DNA of 64,000 bases from Monodelphis domestica. Taxonomy: Eukaryota > Chordata > Mammalia > Didelphimorphia > Didelphidae. Numbering within the stretch: the stretch's first letter is position 1; each line of letters opens with the position of its first letter. Where the stretch lies: the NCBI RefSeq assembly GCF_027887165.1, contig NC_077231.1, forward strand, positions 326,966,674-327,030,673. Reading direction: 5' to 3'. Positions 21,136 to 30,159 of the stretch are shown here, one piece after another. A model generated the notes under the pieces. That model was not told the DNA's origin. It was given only the letters and a program-made list of their open reading frames with translations, and searched no databases. Both the position numbers and the translations under genes were made by a program.

Positions 21136-24053
21136 GTGAGCGGGGACCGAGGGTGGGCTGCAGCCCCGGCCCGGCGCAGCCTCTCCTAGAGAGCCCGGGG
21201 CCCTCCGTTCGGAGCCGCGGGTCTGCTGGAGGCGAAGGGGCGGGGAGGGGCCGAGAGCGAGCTCCCTCCCTGGCTGCGTGAAGGGCCGCGGCCAGAGGAA
21301 GGAGCAAAGTCCCGCCGCCCTGGCTCCGAGCCCCAGCCCGTGCGGCCCGGGAGTAACCGGGCGCTCCCTCTCCAGGCTCCGAGAACGCTTGCGAGCGGAC
21401 CTCCTTCGCCTTCCTGCGACAGGAGCTGCCGGTGCGGCTGGCCAACATCCTGAAGGAAATCGACATCCTCCCGGATCGGCTGGTGAAGACGGCCTCGGTG
21501 CAGCTCGTGAAGAGCTGGTGAGCGGCCGGGAGGGGAGGGAGGGCGCCCGCCTGCCCCGCCGTCCTGCCTCCAGGGGAAACGGAGTCTGGAAGAGCCCCGC
21601 CAGGCGGCCGGCCCGGGTTGGCACCAGTGACGGGCTTGAGGAGCTGTTGTCTGAGCAGTCGCCCCCCAGAGGAGGGTGCGGGGAGCTGAGAAGCCCCCCC
21701 CCTTCCCGGGGGCTCTCGGGTTCCCCCTAAACAATCCCCGGTGTGGAGCCGCTCCGGAGCGCGGACGGAGAAAGTATCTCCAAGGCGGCTGCCATTGCCC
21801 CTCCCCGCGTGTGCAGGGGCCTCTTGGGGCTCCTGCTGGCACTTGGCGGGCTCAGTGGGCGGCGCTTCCTCCCCAGGTACATCCAGAGCCTCATGGATTT
21901 GGTGGAATTCCACGAGAAGAGCCCCGACGACCACAAGGCTCTGTCCGAGTAAGGGAGCAGCCCGTGTGCGGAGGCAGGGAGGGACGGGCTCGCGGGGCGA
22001 GAGGGCGCATGCGAAGCTTCTCAGCGGGAGGGGTGGACTGCCGGGTCCCCCGGAGCTCGGCGGTCACTACAGCCCGCCGTGCCGTCCTCAGCTTCGTAGA
22101 CGCGCTGATCAAGGTCCGGAACCGCCACCACGACGTGGTCCCCACCATGGCCCAGGGCATCCTGGAGTACAAGGACTCGGGCGCGGCGGACGCCGGGAGC
22201 AGCCAGAACCTCCAGTACTTCCTGGACAGGTTCTACATGAACCGCATCTCCACGCGGATGCTCATGAACCAGCACAGTGAGCCGCGGGCCGGCCCGGCGG
22301 GGGGGGGGGGGGGGGGGGGCGGGGCCGGGGCGGCTCCGAGGTTCACGGCGCGCCGCTGCTTTCTCCGCAGTTCTCATCTTCGGGGAGTCCAAGAGCGGCA
22401 ACCCGAGCCACATCGGCAGCATCGATCCCCACTGCGATGTGGTCGCCGTGGTCCAAGGTAGCCTGCGGCCCCCGGGCCAGTCCTCCCCCCTGCCCCGCCC
22501 CGCCCGCCCGCCCTCCCCTCATTGAAAGTAACGCGGCCGAACTGCGCCTTGCAGATGCCTACGAGAGCGCCCGCCTGCTGTGCGACCAGTATTACCTGGT
22601 GTCCCCCGAGCTGAAGCTGGCCCAGGTGAACGGTAAGCGCCCGCCCCCTCCGGAAGGCTGAGCCGGAGCCTCTGGGACGTTCCGAAGCCCGGAGGGCTGG
22701 CCCTTAGCTGGCCGGGATAGTGGCGCCTGGCTGGGTGGCCTCCGCCGGCCGGGCTGCATGTCCCCGTCTCTCTCCTTGCCAGGGAAGCTCCCCGGGCAGC
22801 CCATCCACATCGTCTACGTGCCCTCGCACCTTCACCACATGCTGTTCGAGCTCTTTAAGGTAAGGCTCCGCCGGGGGCTCCCCAGGGCCTTCAGCCGCCC
22901 TCCCATCATTCCCGGGTGGGCCCAGGCACGCCAGCCCCCGGCCTCCGCGCGCCGCTTTGGGGGCTCCCTTAGCTGGGGAAGGGCTGGGCAGTCCCGGAGG
23001 AAACAGGCCCGCCAGCCAGCGGGGTTCTGGAGGAAGAATGGTCCGCCGCAGCCCCGGCCTCCCACGTGCCCCGAGGCTGAAAAGTGAAGCGCGGCCCGCA
23101 GGGAGGGCCTGGGGCGGGGATCTCCTCCCCCTCCCCGCCAGGGGCCATAGGCGAACCCCTTGTTGTCCCCTAGAATGCCATGAGGGCCACAGTGGAGCAC
23201 CAGGAGAGCCAGCCGGCCCTCACGCCCATTGACGTGACGGTCGTCCTGGGGAACGAAGACCTGACGATCAAGGCAAGCACCTTCTCCGGCGTGGGGGGAG
23301 GGGGCGGGGCTCTGGGCGGGGCCACTGACGCCCCGCCTCTTCTGCGAAGATTTCAGACCGAGGGGGCGGGGTTCCGCTGCGAATCATCGACCGCCTCTTC
23401 AGCTACACCTACAGCACGGCGCCGACGCCGGTGATGGACAATTCCAGGAACGCTCCCCTGGTAAGAAGCATCTCCCTGGGTTGGCCTCGGGGCACGTGCA
23501 GGCCGGGGAGAAGGGCTGCAAAAAGAACCAGGCCGCCCCGCCCTGGCGCACACGCAGCCCCTCTTTCCCGCTGCAGGCCGGATTCGGGTACGGCTTGCCA
23601 ATTTCCCGGCTCTACGCCAAATACTTCCAAGGGGACCTGAATCTCTACTCGCTGTCCGGATACGGGACGGACGCCATCATCTACCTGAAGGTACGGGGCT
23701 TCCGGAGCTTGGCTGCCTGGCCAGGGACGCCGAATGCGGCTCTCCTTGGAGGCCCCTCCGGGGGGGCTCGGCCGTGCCTGGGGGCGGGGTGGGGGCTCCT
23801 CAGCGCGCAGTCGGAGCGCCTGCGGCATCGGGGGATGGGCCCGCGGGTGTAGACCGCCAGTGACAGGGAGGGCCTGCTCAGCGCCCTTGTGTCCCCGCTG
23901 CAGGCGCTGTCCTCCGAGTCGGTGGAGAAGCTCCCGGTGTTCAACAAGTCGGCCTTCAAACACTACCAAACGAGCCTGGCAGCGGACGACTGGTGTGCCC
24001 CGAGCAAAGAGCCCAGGAACCTCTCCAAGGAGAAGGCGGAGGCGGCGCCCTGA
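21003..24053 (+). CDS. PDK4: Pyruvate dehydrogenase kinase 4, complete coding region (11 exons, 415 aa)
   Basis: Mitochondrial matrix kinase that phosphorylates the E1-alpha subunit of pyruvate dehydrogenase and so limits glucose oxidation in fasting. Coding exons: 21003-21135, 21376-21517, 21877-21948, 22092-22276, 22371-22457, 22555-22632, 22783-22859, 23174-23272, 23350-23460, 23577-23690, 23904-24053. They sum to 1248 bp in one frame. Identity is PDK4 rather than PDK1-3: the start [45 protein letters not shown] and [18 protein letters not shown] follow human PDK4 closely. Residues 1 to about 25 form a mitochondrial presequence. The H-box is [14 protein letters not shown] (125-138), the N-box [13 protein letters not shown] (255-267), the G1 box DRGGGVP (294-300), the G2 box GFGYGLP (330-336) and the DW motif ADDWC (393-397). 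All GHKL ATP-binding motifs are intact. Human PDK4 has 411 aa. All introns are under 350 bp, far shorter than in human. Intron 8 is GC-AG. Confidence 0.97.
21376..21517 (+). CDS. PDK4: PDK4 coding exon 2
   Basis: The acceptor is CTCCAG at 21370-21375 and the donor GTGAGC is at 21518. It encodes [20 protein letters not shown] through VQLVKSW; the Trp codon is split TG|G. Confidence 0.95.
21877..21948 (+). CDS. PDK4: PDK4 coding exon 3
   Basis: The acceptor is CCCCAG and the donor GTAAGG. It encodes [20 protein letters not shown] through ALSD; the Asp codon is split GA|C. Confidence 0.95.
22092..22276 (+). CDS. PDK4: PDK4 coding exon 4 (H-box)
   Basis: The acceptor is GTCCTCAG and the donor GTGAGC. 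This 185-bp exon encodes the conserved His segment [14 protein letters not shown] and ends in RMLMNQH plus the first base of the next Ile codon. Confidence 0.95.
22299..22319. repeat. Poly(G) run in PDK4 intron 4
   Basis: Twenty-one Gs fill about a quarter of the 94-bp intron, within a stretch that could form a G-quadruplex on the sense RNA. Confidence 0.9.
22371..22457 (+). CDS. PDK4: PDK4 coding exon 5
   Basis: The acceptor is TCTCCGCAG and the donor GTAGCC. It encodes [20 protein letters not shown] and on to VVAVVQ. Confidence 0.94.
22555..22632 (+). CDS. PDK4: PDK4 coding exon 6
   Basis: The acceptor is CCTTGCAG and the donor GTAAGC. It encodes [20 protein letters not shown] through AQVN. 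Confidence 0.95.
22783..22859 (+). CDS. PDK4: PDK4 coding exon 7 (start of N-box)
   Basis: The acceptor is CTTGCCAG and the donor GTAAGG. It encodes [20 protein letters not shown] through LFELFK. Confidence 0.95.
23174..23272 (+). CDS. PDK4: PDK4 coding exon 8 with GC donor
   Basis: The acceptor is CCCCTAG. The exon encodes [20 protein letters not shown] through EDLTIK. The frame and the homology require it to end ATC AAG, followed by GCAAGC, so the donor is a non-canonical GC with otherwise consensus bases. Confidence 0.93.
23350..23460 (+). CDS. PDK4: PDK4 coding exon 9 (G1 box)
   Basis: The acceptor is CTGCGAAG and the donor GTAAGA. It encodes [20 protein letters not shown] through RNAPL. 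Confidence 0.95.
23577..23690 (+). CDS. PDK4: PDK4 coding exon 10 (G2 box)
   Basis: The acceptor is GCTGCAG and the donor GTACGG. It encodes [20 protein letters not shown] through AIIYLK. Confidence 0.96.
23904..24053 (+). CDS. PDK4: PDK4 coding exon 11 with stop
   Basis: The acceptor is GCTGCAG. The exon encodes [20 protein letters not shown], the DW motif and the C-terminus KEKAEAAP, and stops at TGA 24051-24053. The tail is slightly longer than the human one. Confidence 0.95.
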   Translation, partial: ALSSESVEKLPVFNKSAFKHYQTSLAADDWCAPSKEPRNLSKEKAEAAP

Positions 24054-24665
24054 GGGGGCGGGGTGACAAGAACCGACCCCAAGGCAGAGGGGAGGGGGGT
24101 TTGTGTGTGTGCGCCTGCGCTCTCCAGCGAGTCTCCGGAGGAGGCCCTGCCAGCCCCTGCCAGCCCCAAGGAGAAGGGGGCCAGCCAAGGCCGGCCGGCC
24201 CGAGTACCCGTGTGGCCGAGGAGGCTCGGGCGGAGACTCCTCGTGGGCTTTGGAAAGAGACCGGAAGTGGGGGGCACGCGCGGACTGTTGTTGGGGCGTC
24301 GCGGTTGTCCGGTCCTGGAAGCTGGCTAGAAGGAGGAGTGGCCAGAGTTCTCGATGAGGGAGGCCCCTGCGGCCCGGGACAGACAGCGGGCCTAGCGGTG
24401 GCCTGAGGGCAGCAGTTTGGTGCCGAGTCTTTATGGCTGCAGAAGGGCCCGAAACCTGTTTCCCATCGAGCTGGCTTGTAGAGGCTCCCCTCAGGAAGGG
24501 TGCTAAGCTGGGGGGTCACTCAGGAGCTCCCCAGAGCAGGGGCTGAGGGTGGAGGCCCAGGCTGTGGTTGTGACCCCGCGGGAGCTCCGGAGGACAATAT
24601 GGCGCCGGGGTAAAGCTGCTGCTGTGTGAAGCGACACTTTTGATAATAAAGGTTTTTACTGTGAG
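24054..24665 (+). other. PDK4: PDK4 3' UTR with poly(A) signal
   Basis: An AATAAA hexamer at 24645-24650 lies about 590 bp after the stop codon and is followed by a TG/T-rich stretch, so cleavage is probably near 24665. The extent of the UTR is inferred. The human PDK4 3' UTR is much longer, so further downstream sites are possible. Confidence 0.7.
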
Positions 24666-24942
24666 ATGGCTCCTGCCTGGGCCACAGGGAAGCCCACGTC
24701 CCCACATCCTGCCTGCCCAGCCCTGCTGCCAAACCTCCCAACTCCCAGCATCATCCCAGAGAACCTCCTGGCCCCTTTGGGATCCCCAAATGGAGCTCCT
24801 GCTCCTCCCCAAACCCATCTTGGCTCTCCCTTCCCTCCCCACATCCAATTCGGTGCCCATCTTGTCTGCTCTGGCCCAGCTGTCCTCTGGAGCACAGGGA
24901 GCTCCAGGAGGCCAGAACCCTGGGCTGAACCTATTCAGCTGG

Positions 24943-26590
24943 AATTACCTAAGAATGAGCGCAAGCATGCAGACCAGCATCAGCACTTGTAGACATTTCC
25001 AACAGGACTCAGCAGCAGTTAGAAAGAGAAAGCCCATTCACCATAGCCTGCCTGCCAGGCAAACACAGGAACTACCTGAGCACAACTACAAAACTCTGCA
25101 CAATGAAATCCAGATCCAAAGAACTGGGGAAACATTGATTGCTCCTGGGTGGGCCGAGTCAACATCACAAAAATGGCCACCCTGCCCAAATTAACCTAGG
25201 CCATACCCACGGAATGACCAAGAAACTGCTTCATAGGACTGGAAAACCTATAACAGTGGTCATCTGGAAGAACAAAAGAGCAAGAATATCAGGGGAAGAA
25301 TGAAAGCCGTGAAGGGTGGAGGCCTGGCAGTACCAGATCTTACACGGTCCATAAAGCCACGACCAGCAAAACAATCTGGCACTGGCTAAGACAAAGAAGG
25401 GTACGATCAGTGGCCAGTGTTCGGTAAACCCAAAGAGCCCAGCTTTGGGGACAAGAACCCACTATGTAACAAAAGCTGCTGGGAAAATTGGAAGACAGTA
25501 TGGGAGAGACTAAGCTTGGATCAACATCTCACGCCCTACACCAAGATAAACTCAGAGTGGGTGAATGACCTGAATATAAAGGAAACTATAAGTAAATCAG
25601 AAGGAACAAGGTATAGTACCTGTCAGATCTGTAGGAAAGGAAAGATTTTAACACCAAGCAAGAGTTAGGAAAAAAATCACAAAATCTAAAATAAATAGTT
25701 TTGACTATATTAAATTAAGAAGGTTTTGTACAAACAAAAATAATGCAACCAAAATTAGAATGGAAGCAACAAATTGGGGGGAAAATTTATAACAAAAATC
25801 TCCAACAAAGGTTTAATTTCAGAAATTTAAGAGGAACTAAGTCAAATGTACAAGAAATGAATTTCCTAGTTGACAAGTGGTCAAGGGATATGAACAGGCA
25901 GTTTTCTGATAAAGAAATCAAACAATCACATGGGAAAGTGTTTCAAATTCCTTCTGATTAAAGATGCAAATCAAAACAACTCTGATGTACCACCTCACAC
26001 CCAGCAGATTGGCCAATATGATAGGAAAGAAAAATAATAAATGTGGGAGGGGATGTGGCAAAGTTGGAACACTAATACACTGCTGGTAGAGTTGTGAATT
26101 GATCCAACCATTCTGGAGGAACTATGCCCAAAGGGCACTAAAAGACTGCCATTGATCCAGCCAGAGCACTGCTGGGTTTGTACCCCAAAGAGATAATGAA
26201 AAAATATTTGTACAAAAATATTCATAGTCACACTCTGTGGTGGCAAAAAAACTGGAAAATGAGGGGGTGTCCCTCCATTGGGGAGTGGCTGGACACATTG
26301 TGGTATCTGCTGGTGATGGAATACTGTTGTGCTGAAAGGAATGATGAACTGGAGGGATTCCATGTGAACTGGGACGACCTCCAGGAACTGATGCAGTGAG
26401 AGAAGCAGAACCAGGAGAACACTGTACACAGGAAGTGAAACACTGTGGCCTGATCAAATGTGATAGACTTTGTTACTAGTAGCAATGCAATGATCCAGGG
26501 GGACTTAGGAGAAAGAATTGTGGGAGTTGTTATGAGTGGAGGAGGGAGAAGGGAATAAAGGGATTGGTGTGTGAGAGAGATGACCCATGA
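24943..26590 (+). mobile_element. 5'-truncated L1 (ORF2 C-terminal half and start of 3' UTR)
   Basis: Runs through AAAATGGCCACCCTGCCCAA, GGCAGTACCAGATCTTA, ATCAAAACAACTCTGATGTA and GATGGAATACTGTTGTGCTG in L1 order. Frameshifts and stops break the ORF, so it is inactive. It lies about 280 bp past the PDK4 poly(A) signal. Confidence 0.85.
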
Positions 26591-29500
26591 TGAGTTCATC
26601 TCCATTTAGCTCTCCTCTCCCTAAGTGGGGTATCCCTGTGAAGTTTGAGCAGGGATGGGCAGAGACAAGAGGCTTCTGGGGGTTGAGGAATAGACTTTTT
26701 CCCAGGGCTCTGCTAGAGCCTGGGCCCCAAGCAAACCTCTGAACACTTTGGTCCTGCTGGGAAAGGCTGAATGGCTGTCAGCTCTGGATTTTGCCTTGAC
26801 CAAAGCTTGGCAGACAGCCTCTCCCAATTCCCTCTTGGTTTCCTTGATCTGACTGCGATTTCCTCAGAAGGGGTGGCCCATTGATCAGGAAACGGGAGGG
26901 ATTAGGAAACCCCAAAAGACACCCAGGCAGTTTGTGTCTGCTCTGCTCAGCTGAGCCCAACGGCTGTGGCTTCTGTGGCTTTTCTTCCTTCTCCTAGACT
27001 ACACTAACGCAGGCCACTAGTGTCTGTCTTGGGAGGGCACAGATCGGGACAGCTCTTCGGGCAGCAGATGACGGCATTGCTGCTCCTTAGGTAGATGCTC
27101 GAATGGTTTCAGGAATCTTTCTGTTCTTTCAGAGCAAGGGGAAGTTGAGGCAAATCTCAGGTATCTCAGCTTGGGTCGCCGTCTCCCGCAAAGTCCAGAG
27201 AGCAAAGACGCCCTCCTTTGTTCTATTTCCCACAAGCCTCTTTGCTCCTTCCAACTGCCACTCCCGTCCCTGCTTCCAACATTCCAAAGGGTCCTTCTCT
27301 GTGCCAAGCTCATTCCTACAGAGTAGAAACAGAAGAAAAACAGAGCATCTGTCGCTCGTGTATCTGGGCAGAGGATGGGGGTTTGGGCACGGGAAGGCGG
27401 CCGCTGGCAATTGGGACCAGAAGCCCACAGGAAGAGGACGAAAGCCACTCAAGCGGAGCCAGCAGAAGGCGATGCCTCTCCCCTGGTCCCTCTGGAGCAG
27501 CCCAAGTTAGCTTCCCCACGGGGCGGGTGGGGTGGGCAGTGGGCACCTCAACAAGCCCCCCATCCGCAGCAGGGGGGTCTCCAGCCTCTGCTTGGAGCCC
27601 TCCAGGGAGGCAGAACCCGCTACTCCTCCCATCGCCTCGGATTCTCCGTCCCTGCCTGTCCTCCCAGTTCAACCTCGGAGCCCGTGTTCCCTCGACTTGG
27701 CACGCCACCAGGACCCCTGGACCAAGTCGGCCCCCCATTCTCCCCCTGCTCTTCCAGGGCTTCTCCTCCTTCCCCCAGCCTCACTCTCCCATTCAGGAGA
27801 AGGCAGAGTCCAACGACGGAGAACAGACTCCCTCCTCTGCCACAGAGGGGACCCTCCTCCCTGCCAAGGCCAGCGCCACCACGCCTGCTCCGGACCCCTC
27901 CAAGGGCTCTCCTCAGCCACATTCCCAGCCCCATCAGCGTGGCCAGGGCTCCCTTCTGCTTCCGCAGCCTTCCCTCGCACCTGCTCCCCTCCCCCCTCCA
28001 AGCCTTCGGCCCGGATCTCTTCTGTTCTGCGGCAAACCGCCCGGATGGGCCCCCGCCTCAAGCCTCCGCTTCGGACCCGACACTGCCCTGCCCGGGGATC
28101 TGGGAGCGTCTGGAGACGGTCCACGGAACCACTTCACGGAACTCCCAGACCGCCACGGTTTCTGCGGACTCAGGCCATGAGGAGGTCCCGACACGGCGCC
28201 ATGCACGACCTGGCAGCCCTCGTGTGAGGTGGCAGCCGGGGTTGGGGCCGCCCCCTTCCCCCTCTGATGAACTCCAGAGCCGCTGACCGTTGGAATGGGA
28301 GGTGGGGTCACTCTGGGATCGGGCCTGGCACCTCTGAGGGGGCCCCTGAGCAGGCAGCCAGGCCTGAAGAGGAGCTTCCCCTAAAGTGCCAGCTGGCCCT
28401 GGCTCAGGCCGTTGGGGGCTCCTCCTGCGCCCCGGCAGTGCCTGGCACCCAGCAGCGGGCATGAACCAGGATGTTCTTGGAAGTGGCGCCAGCCGAGCAA
28501 GGGGCACAGGGCCCTCTCCTCTGCCGCTCTGGCCTCCCGTGGCCCTGGAGCAAGGGCTGCTGCCTCTGAGAGACGGGGGAGGGACGACGGGCGCCCCGGC
28601 CTTTGGCCTTGTGCCACGGGAGCCCTGTTGGTGCCCGGAGCCTCGGGCACTTGTCATCACAAGGCCAGGGCGGGGGGAGGCCAGAGCCCGATCACCTGAG
28701 CTCCCTGGAAGCCGTCTTGGGGCGCAAAGGCCCCCCTCTCCCTCCCTCCCCGTCCGGGCGGCCCCATCCGCTGCCGGGCAGAGAGGGAAGGCCAGGGCTG
28801 GCCCCTCCCATCTTGGAACTGCTCTCTCTGGCAGCCTCCCAGAAAGGACGGCCTGTTCCCTGCCCAGTGGATCCGGGGCCGGCCGGCCTGCCTGGTAAAC
28901 ATGTTTATGAGCTCCGCCAGCCCAGCTGAGTCACCCGAGGACGTCACACGCTCCCCCGCTGCCCGGGCCCAGCTGCTGCCTCGGGCCGCCCTGGGCCCCA
29001 GGTTCGAATGGAGGCGCTTCCGAGCCGTGACCCCTCCCTAGAGAACAACCAGGCCAGGGAGGCCTCGGGGCCACGCGAGTGCCTCCGGCCGAGGCTTGCC
29101 CTCCTCGCAGGGCGGCCCTCGTGGCGCCGAGGGGCCCGGAGCCGGCCCTGGCACCGTCGCGAAGCCCAAAGAGCCACGCGGAGCGGGGCTGCCCTGTTCG
29201 GAGGGGGCTTCCTCCCAGCTCGGGCAGCCCCGGCCCTCCTGAACGTGGCAAAGTGGGCCGCTGCGACCCGGGGGCACAGCCCGGGCAGGGAGCGGGGAGC
29301 CCAGCCCCCGTGTCGGCAAAGCTTGCTCCAACCCCACGGCCCCTCCTCTCCCGGCCAAATGTTCTGGTTCTGCCCCTTCTCAAGGCTGGAGGCCTCGAGG
29401 CCTCCCGTGGTCCCGCGGGCCTCCCTGCTCTGGGTCCTCAAGCCGGCCTCTCTGCTCTCTTCCTGAGGCCCCGGGCCGTCCCGTCTGCCCCCTGACTCAC

Positions 29501-29610
29501 CGGGGGGTCTCCACATCGCCAGGGACAAAGGCTGGACCCGGGGCCGCTGCGTCCTGCCCCGAAGAACCCTCAGCAGAGGGGAACACACCATCTTCCCACC
29601 CCCTCGATCT
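26591..29610. other. PDK4-ASB4 intergenic, GC-rich
   Basis: No gene recognised. The 28.9-29.5 kb part is CpG-rich. A cluster of FOX, AP-1 and CRE-like motifs is at 28895-28947. Confidence 0.45.
28895..28947. promoter_or_regulatory. Candidate enhancer motif cluster (FOX, AP-1, CRE-like)
   Basis: Overlapping opposed FOX sites GTAAACATGTTTAT (28895-28908), an exact AP-1 site TGAGTCA (28927-28933) and a CRE-like GACGTCAC (28940-28947) lie within 53 bp. Function is not shown. Confidence 0.3.
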
Positions 29611-29616
29611 CACTGA

Positions 29617-29795
29617 GGGGAGCCAGGGGGAGCCAGGGGGAGCTGGGGGTGCCAGGGGGAGCTGGGGGTGCCAGAGGGGAGCCAGGGGGTGCTGGGGGTG
29701 CCAGGGGGTGCTGGGGGTGCCAGGGGGAGCTGGGGGTGCCAGAGGGTGCTGGGGGTGCCAGGGGGGAGCCAGGGGGAGCTGGGGAAGCCAGGGAC
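29617..29795. repeat. G-rich minisatellite beside ASB4 3' end
   Basis: Units such as GGGGGTGCCAGGGGGAGCT alternate with AGCCAGGGGG for about 180 bp. It starts about 65 bp beyond the ASB4 poly(A) signal. Confidence 0.9.
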
Positions 29796-29858
29796 CCTCA
29801 CACCATGCTCTGTTCCCAAATCCCCCAAGTTAAGTTTTGAACTCCCGAGTTCAGGTTA

Positions 29859-29864
29859 TTTATT
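29859..29864 (-). terminator. ASB4: ASB4 poly(A) signal
   Basis: Plus-strand TTTATT reads AATAAA on the minus strand, about 110 bp after the ASB4 stop codon. This makes a very short 3' UTR. A G-rich minisatellite begins just beyond it. Confidence 0.6.
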
Positions 29865-29970
29865 CAAGCACAGCTGCCCAGAGCCAGAGCCCCGAATCCA
29901 GACAGGCACCCCAAGGCCAAGAACCAGGAGAAAGGGGAGCCTGCCGTGCCAGGCGTGGCCCCGGCCGGGC

Positions 29971-30159
29971 TCAATAGACGAGCCCCTCGGGCTCCAGAAG
30001 CAGGTAGCTCTTCAGGGGCGCGGGCACGGGCAGCAGCGGGACGGCCCTGTGGCAGCTGCCCAGCAGGCTCCTCCGGACGGCACATCGGGCCAGGTGCATG
30101 AGGGAGCGCGGCGTGTTGGTGCAGACGGAGAACAGGGAGCGGTAGAAGGCGCCGTGCCT
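29971..30159 (-). CDS. ASB4: ASB4 coding exon 5 (SOCS box) with stop
   Basis: The acceptor is TCCCCCAG. It encodes [20 protein letters not shown] through [11 protein letters not shown] and the stop TGA (plus-strand TCA at 29971-29973). It carries the SOCS box. Confidence 0.95.
   Translation of the reverse strand, partial: RHGAFYRSLFSVCTNTPRSLMHLARCAVRRSLLGSCHRAVPLLPVPAPLKSYLLLEPEGLVY

Larger units (their letters stand above)
20390..21600 (+). promoter_or_regulatory. PDK4: PDK4 CpG-island promoter and 5' region
   Basis: This dense CpG stretch covers the sequence upstream of the PDK4 ATG and the first exons. No TATA box was seen. Inside it are a FOXO-type TGTTTAC at 20578-20584, two forward CCAAT boxes at 20603-20607 and 20639-20643, and an inverted one (ATTGG) at 20717-20721. 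The transcription start probably lies between about 20750 and 20950. FOXO control of PDK4 is established in other mammals; its use here is inferred from the motif. Confidence 0.7.

Noticed and set aside
25417-26399. Open frames downstream of PDK4.
   Set aside because: They are broken L1 ORF2 pieces, not host genes.
28386-29591. Several open frames of 90-215 codons in GC-rich sequence.
   Set aside because: Overlapping on both strands, no recognisable domains, and explained by stop-poor GC composition.
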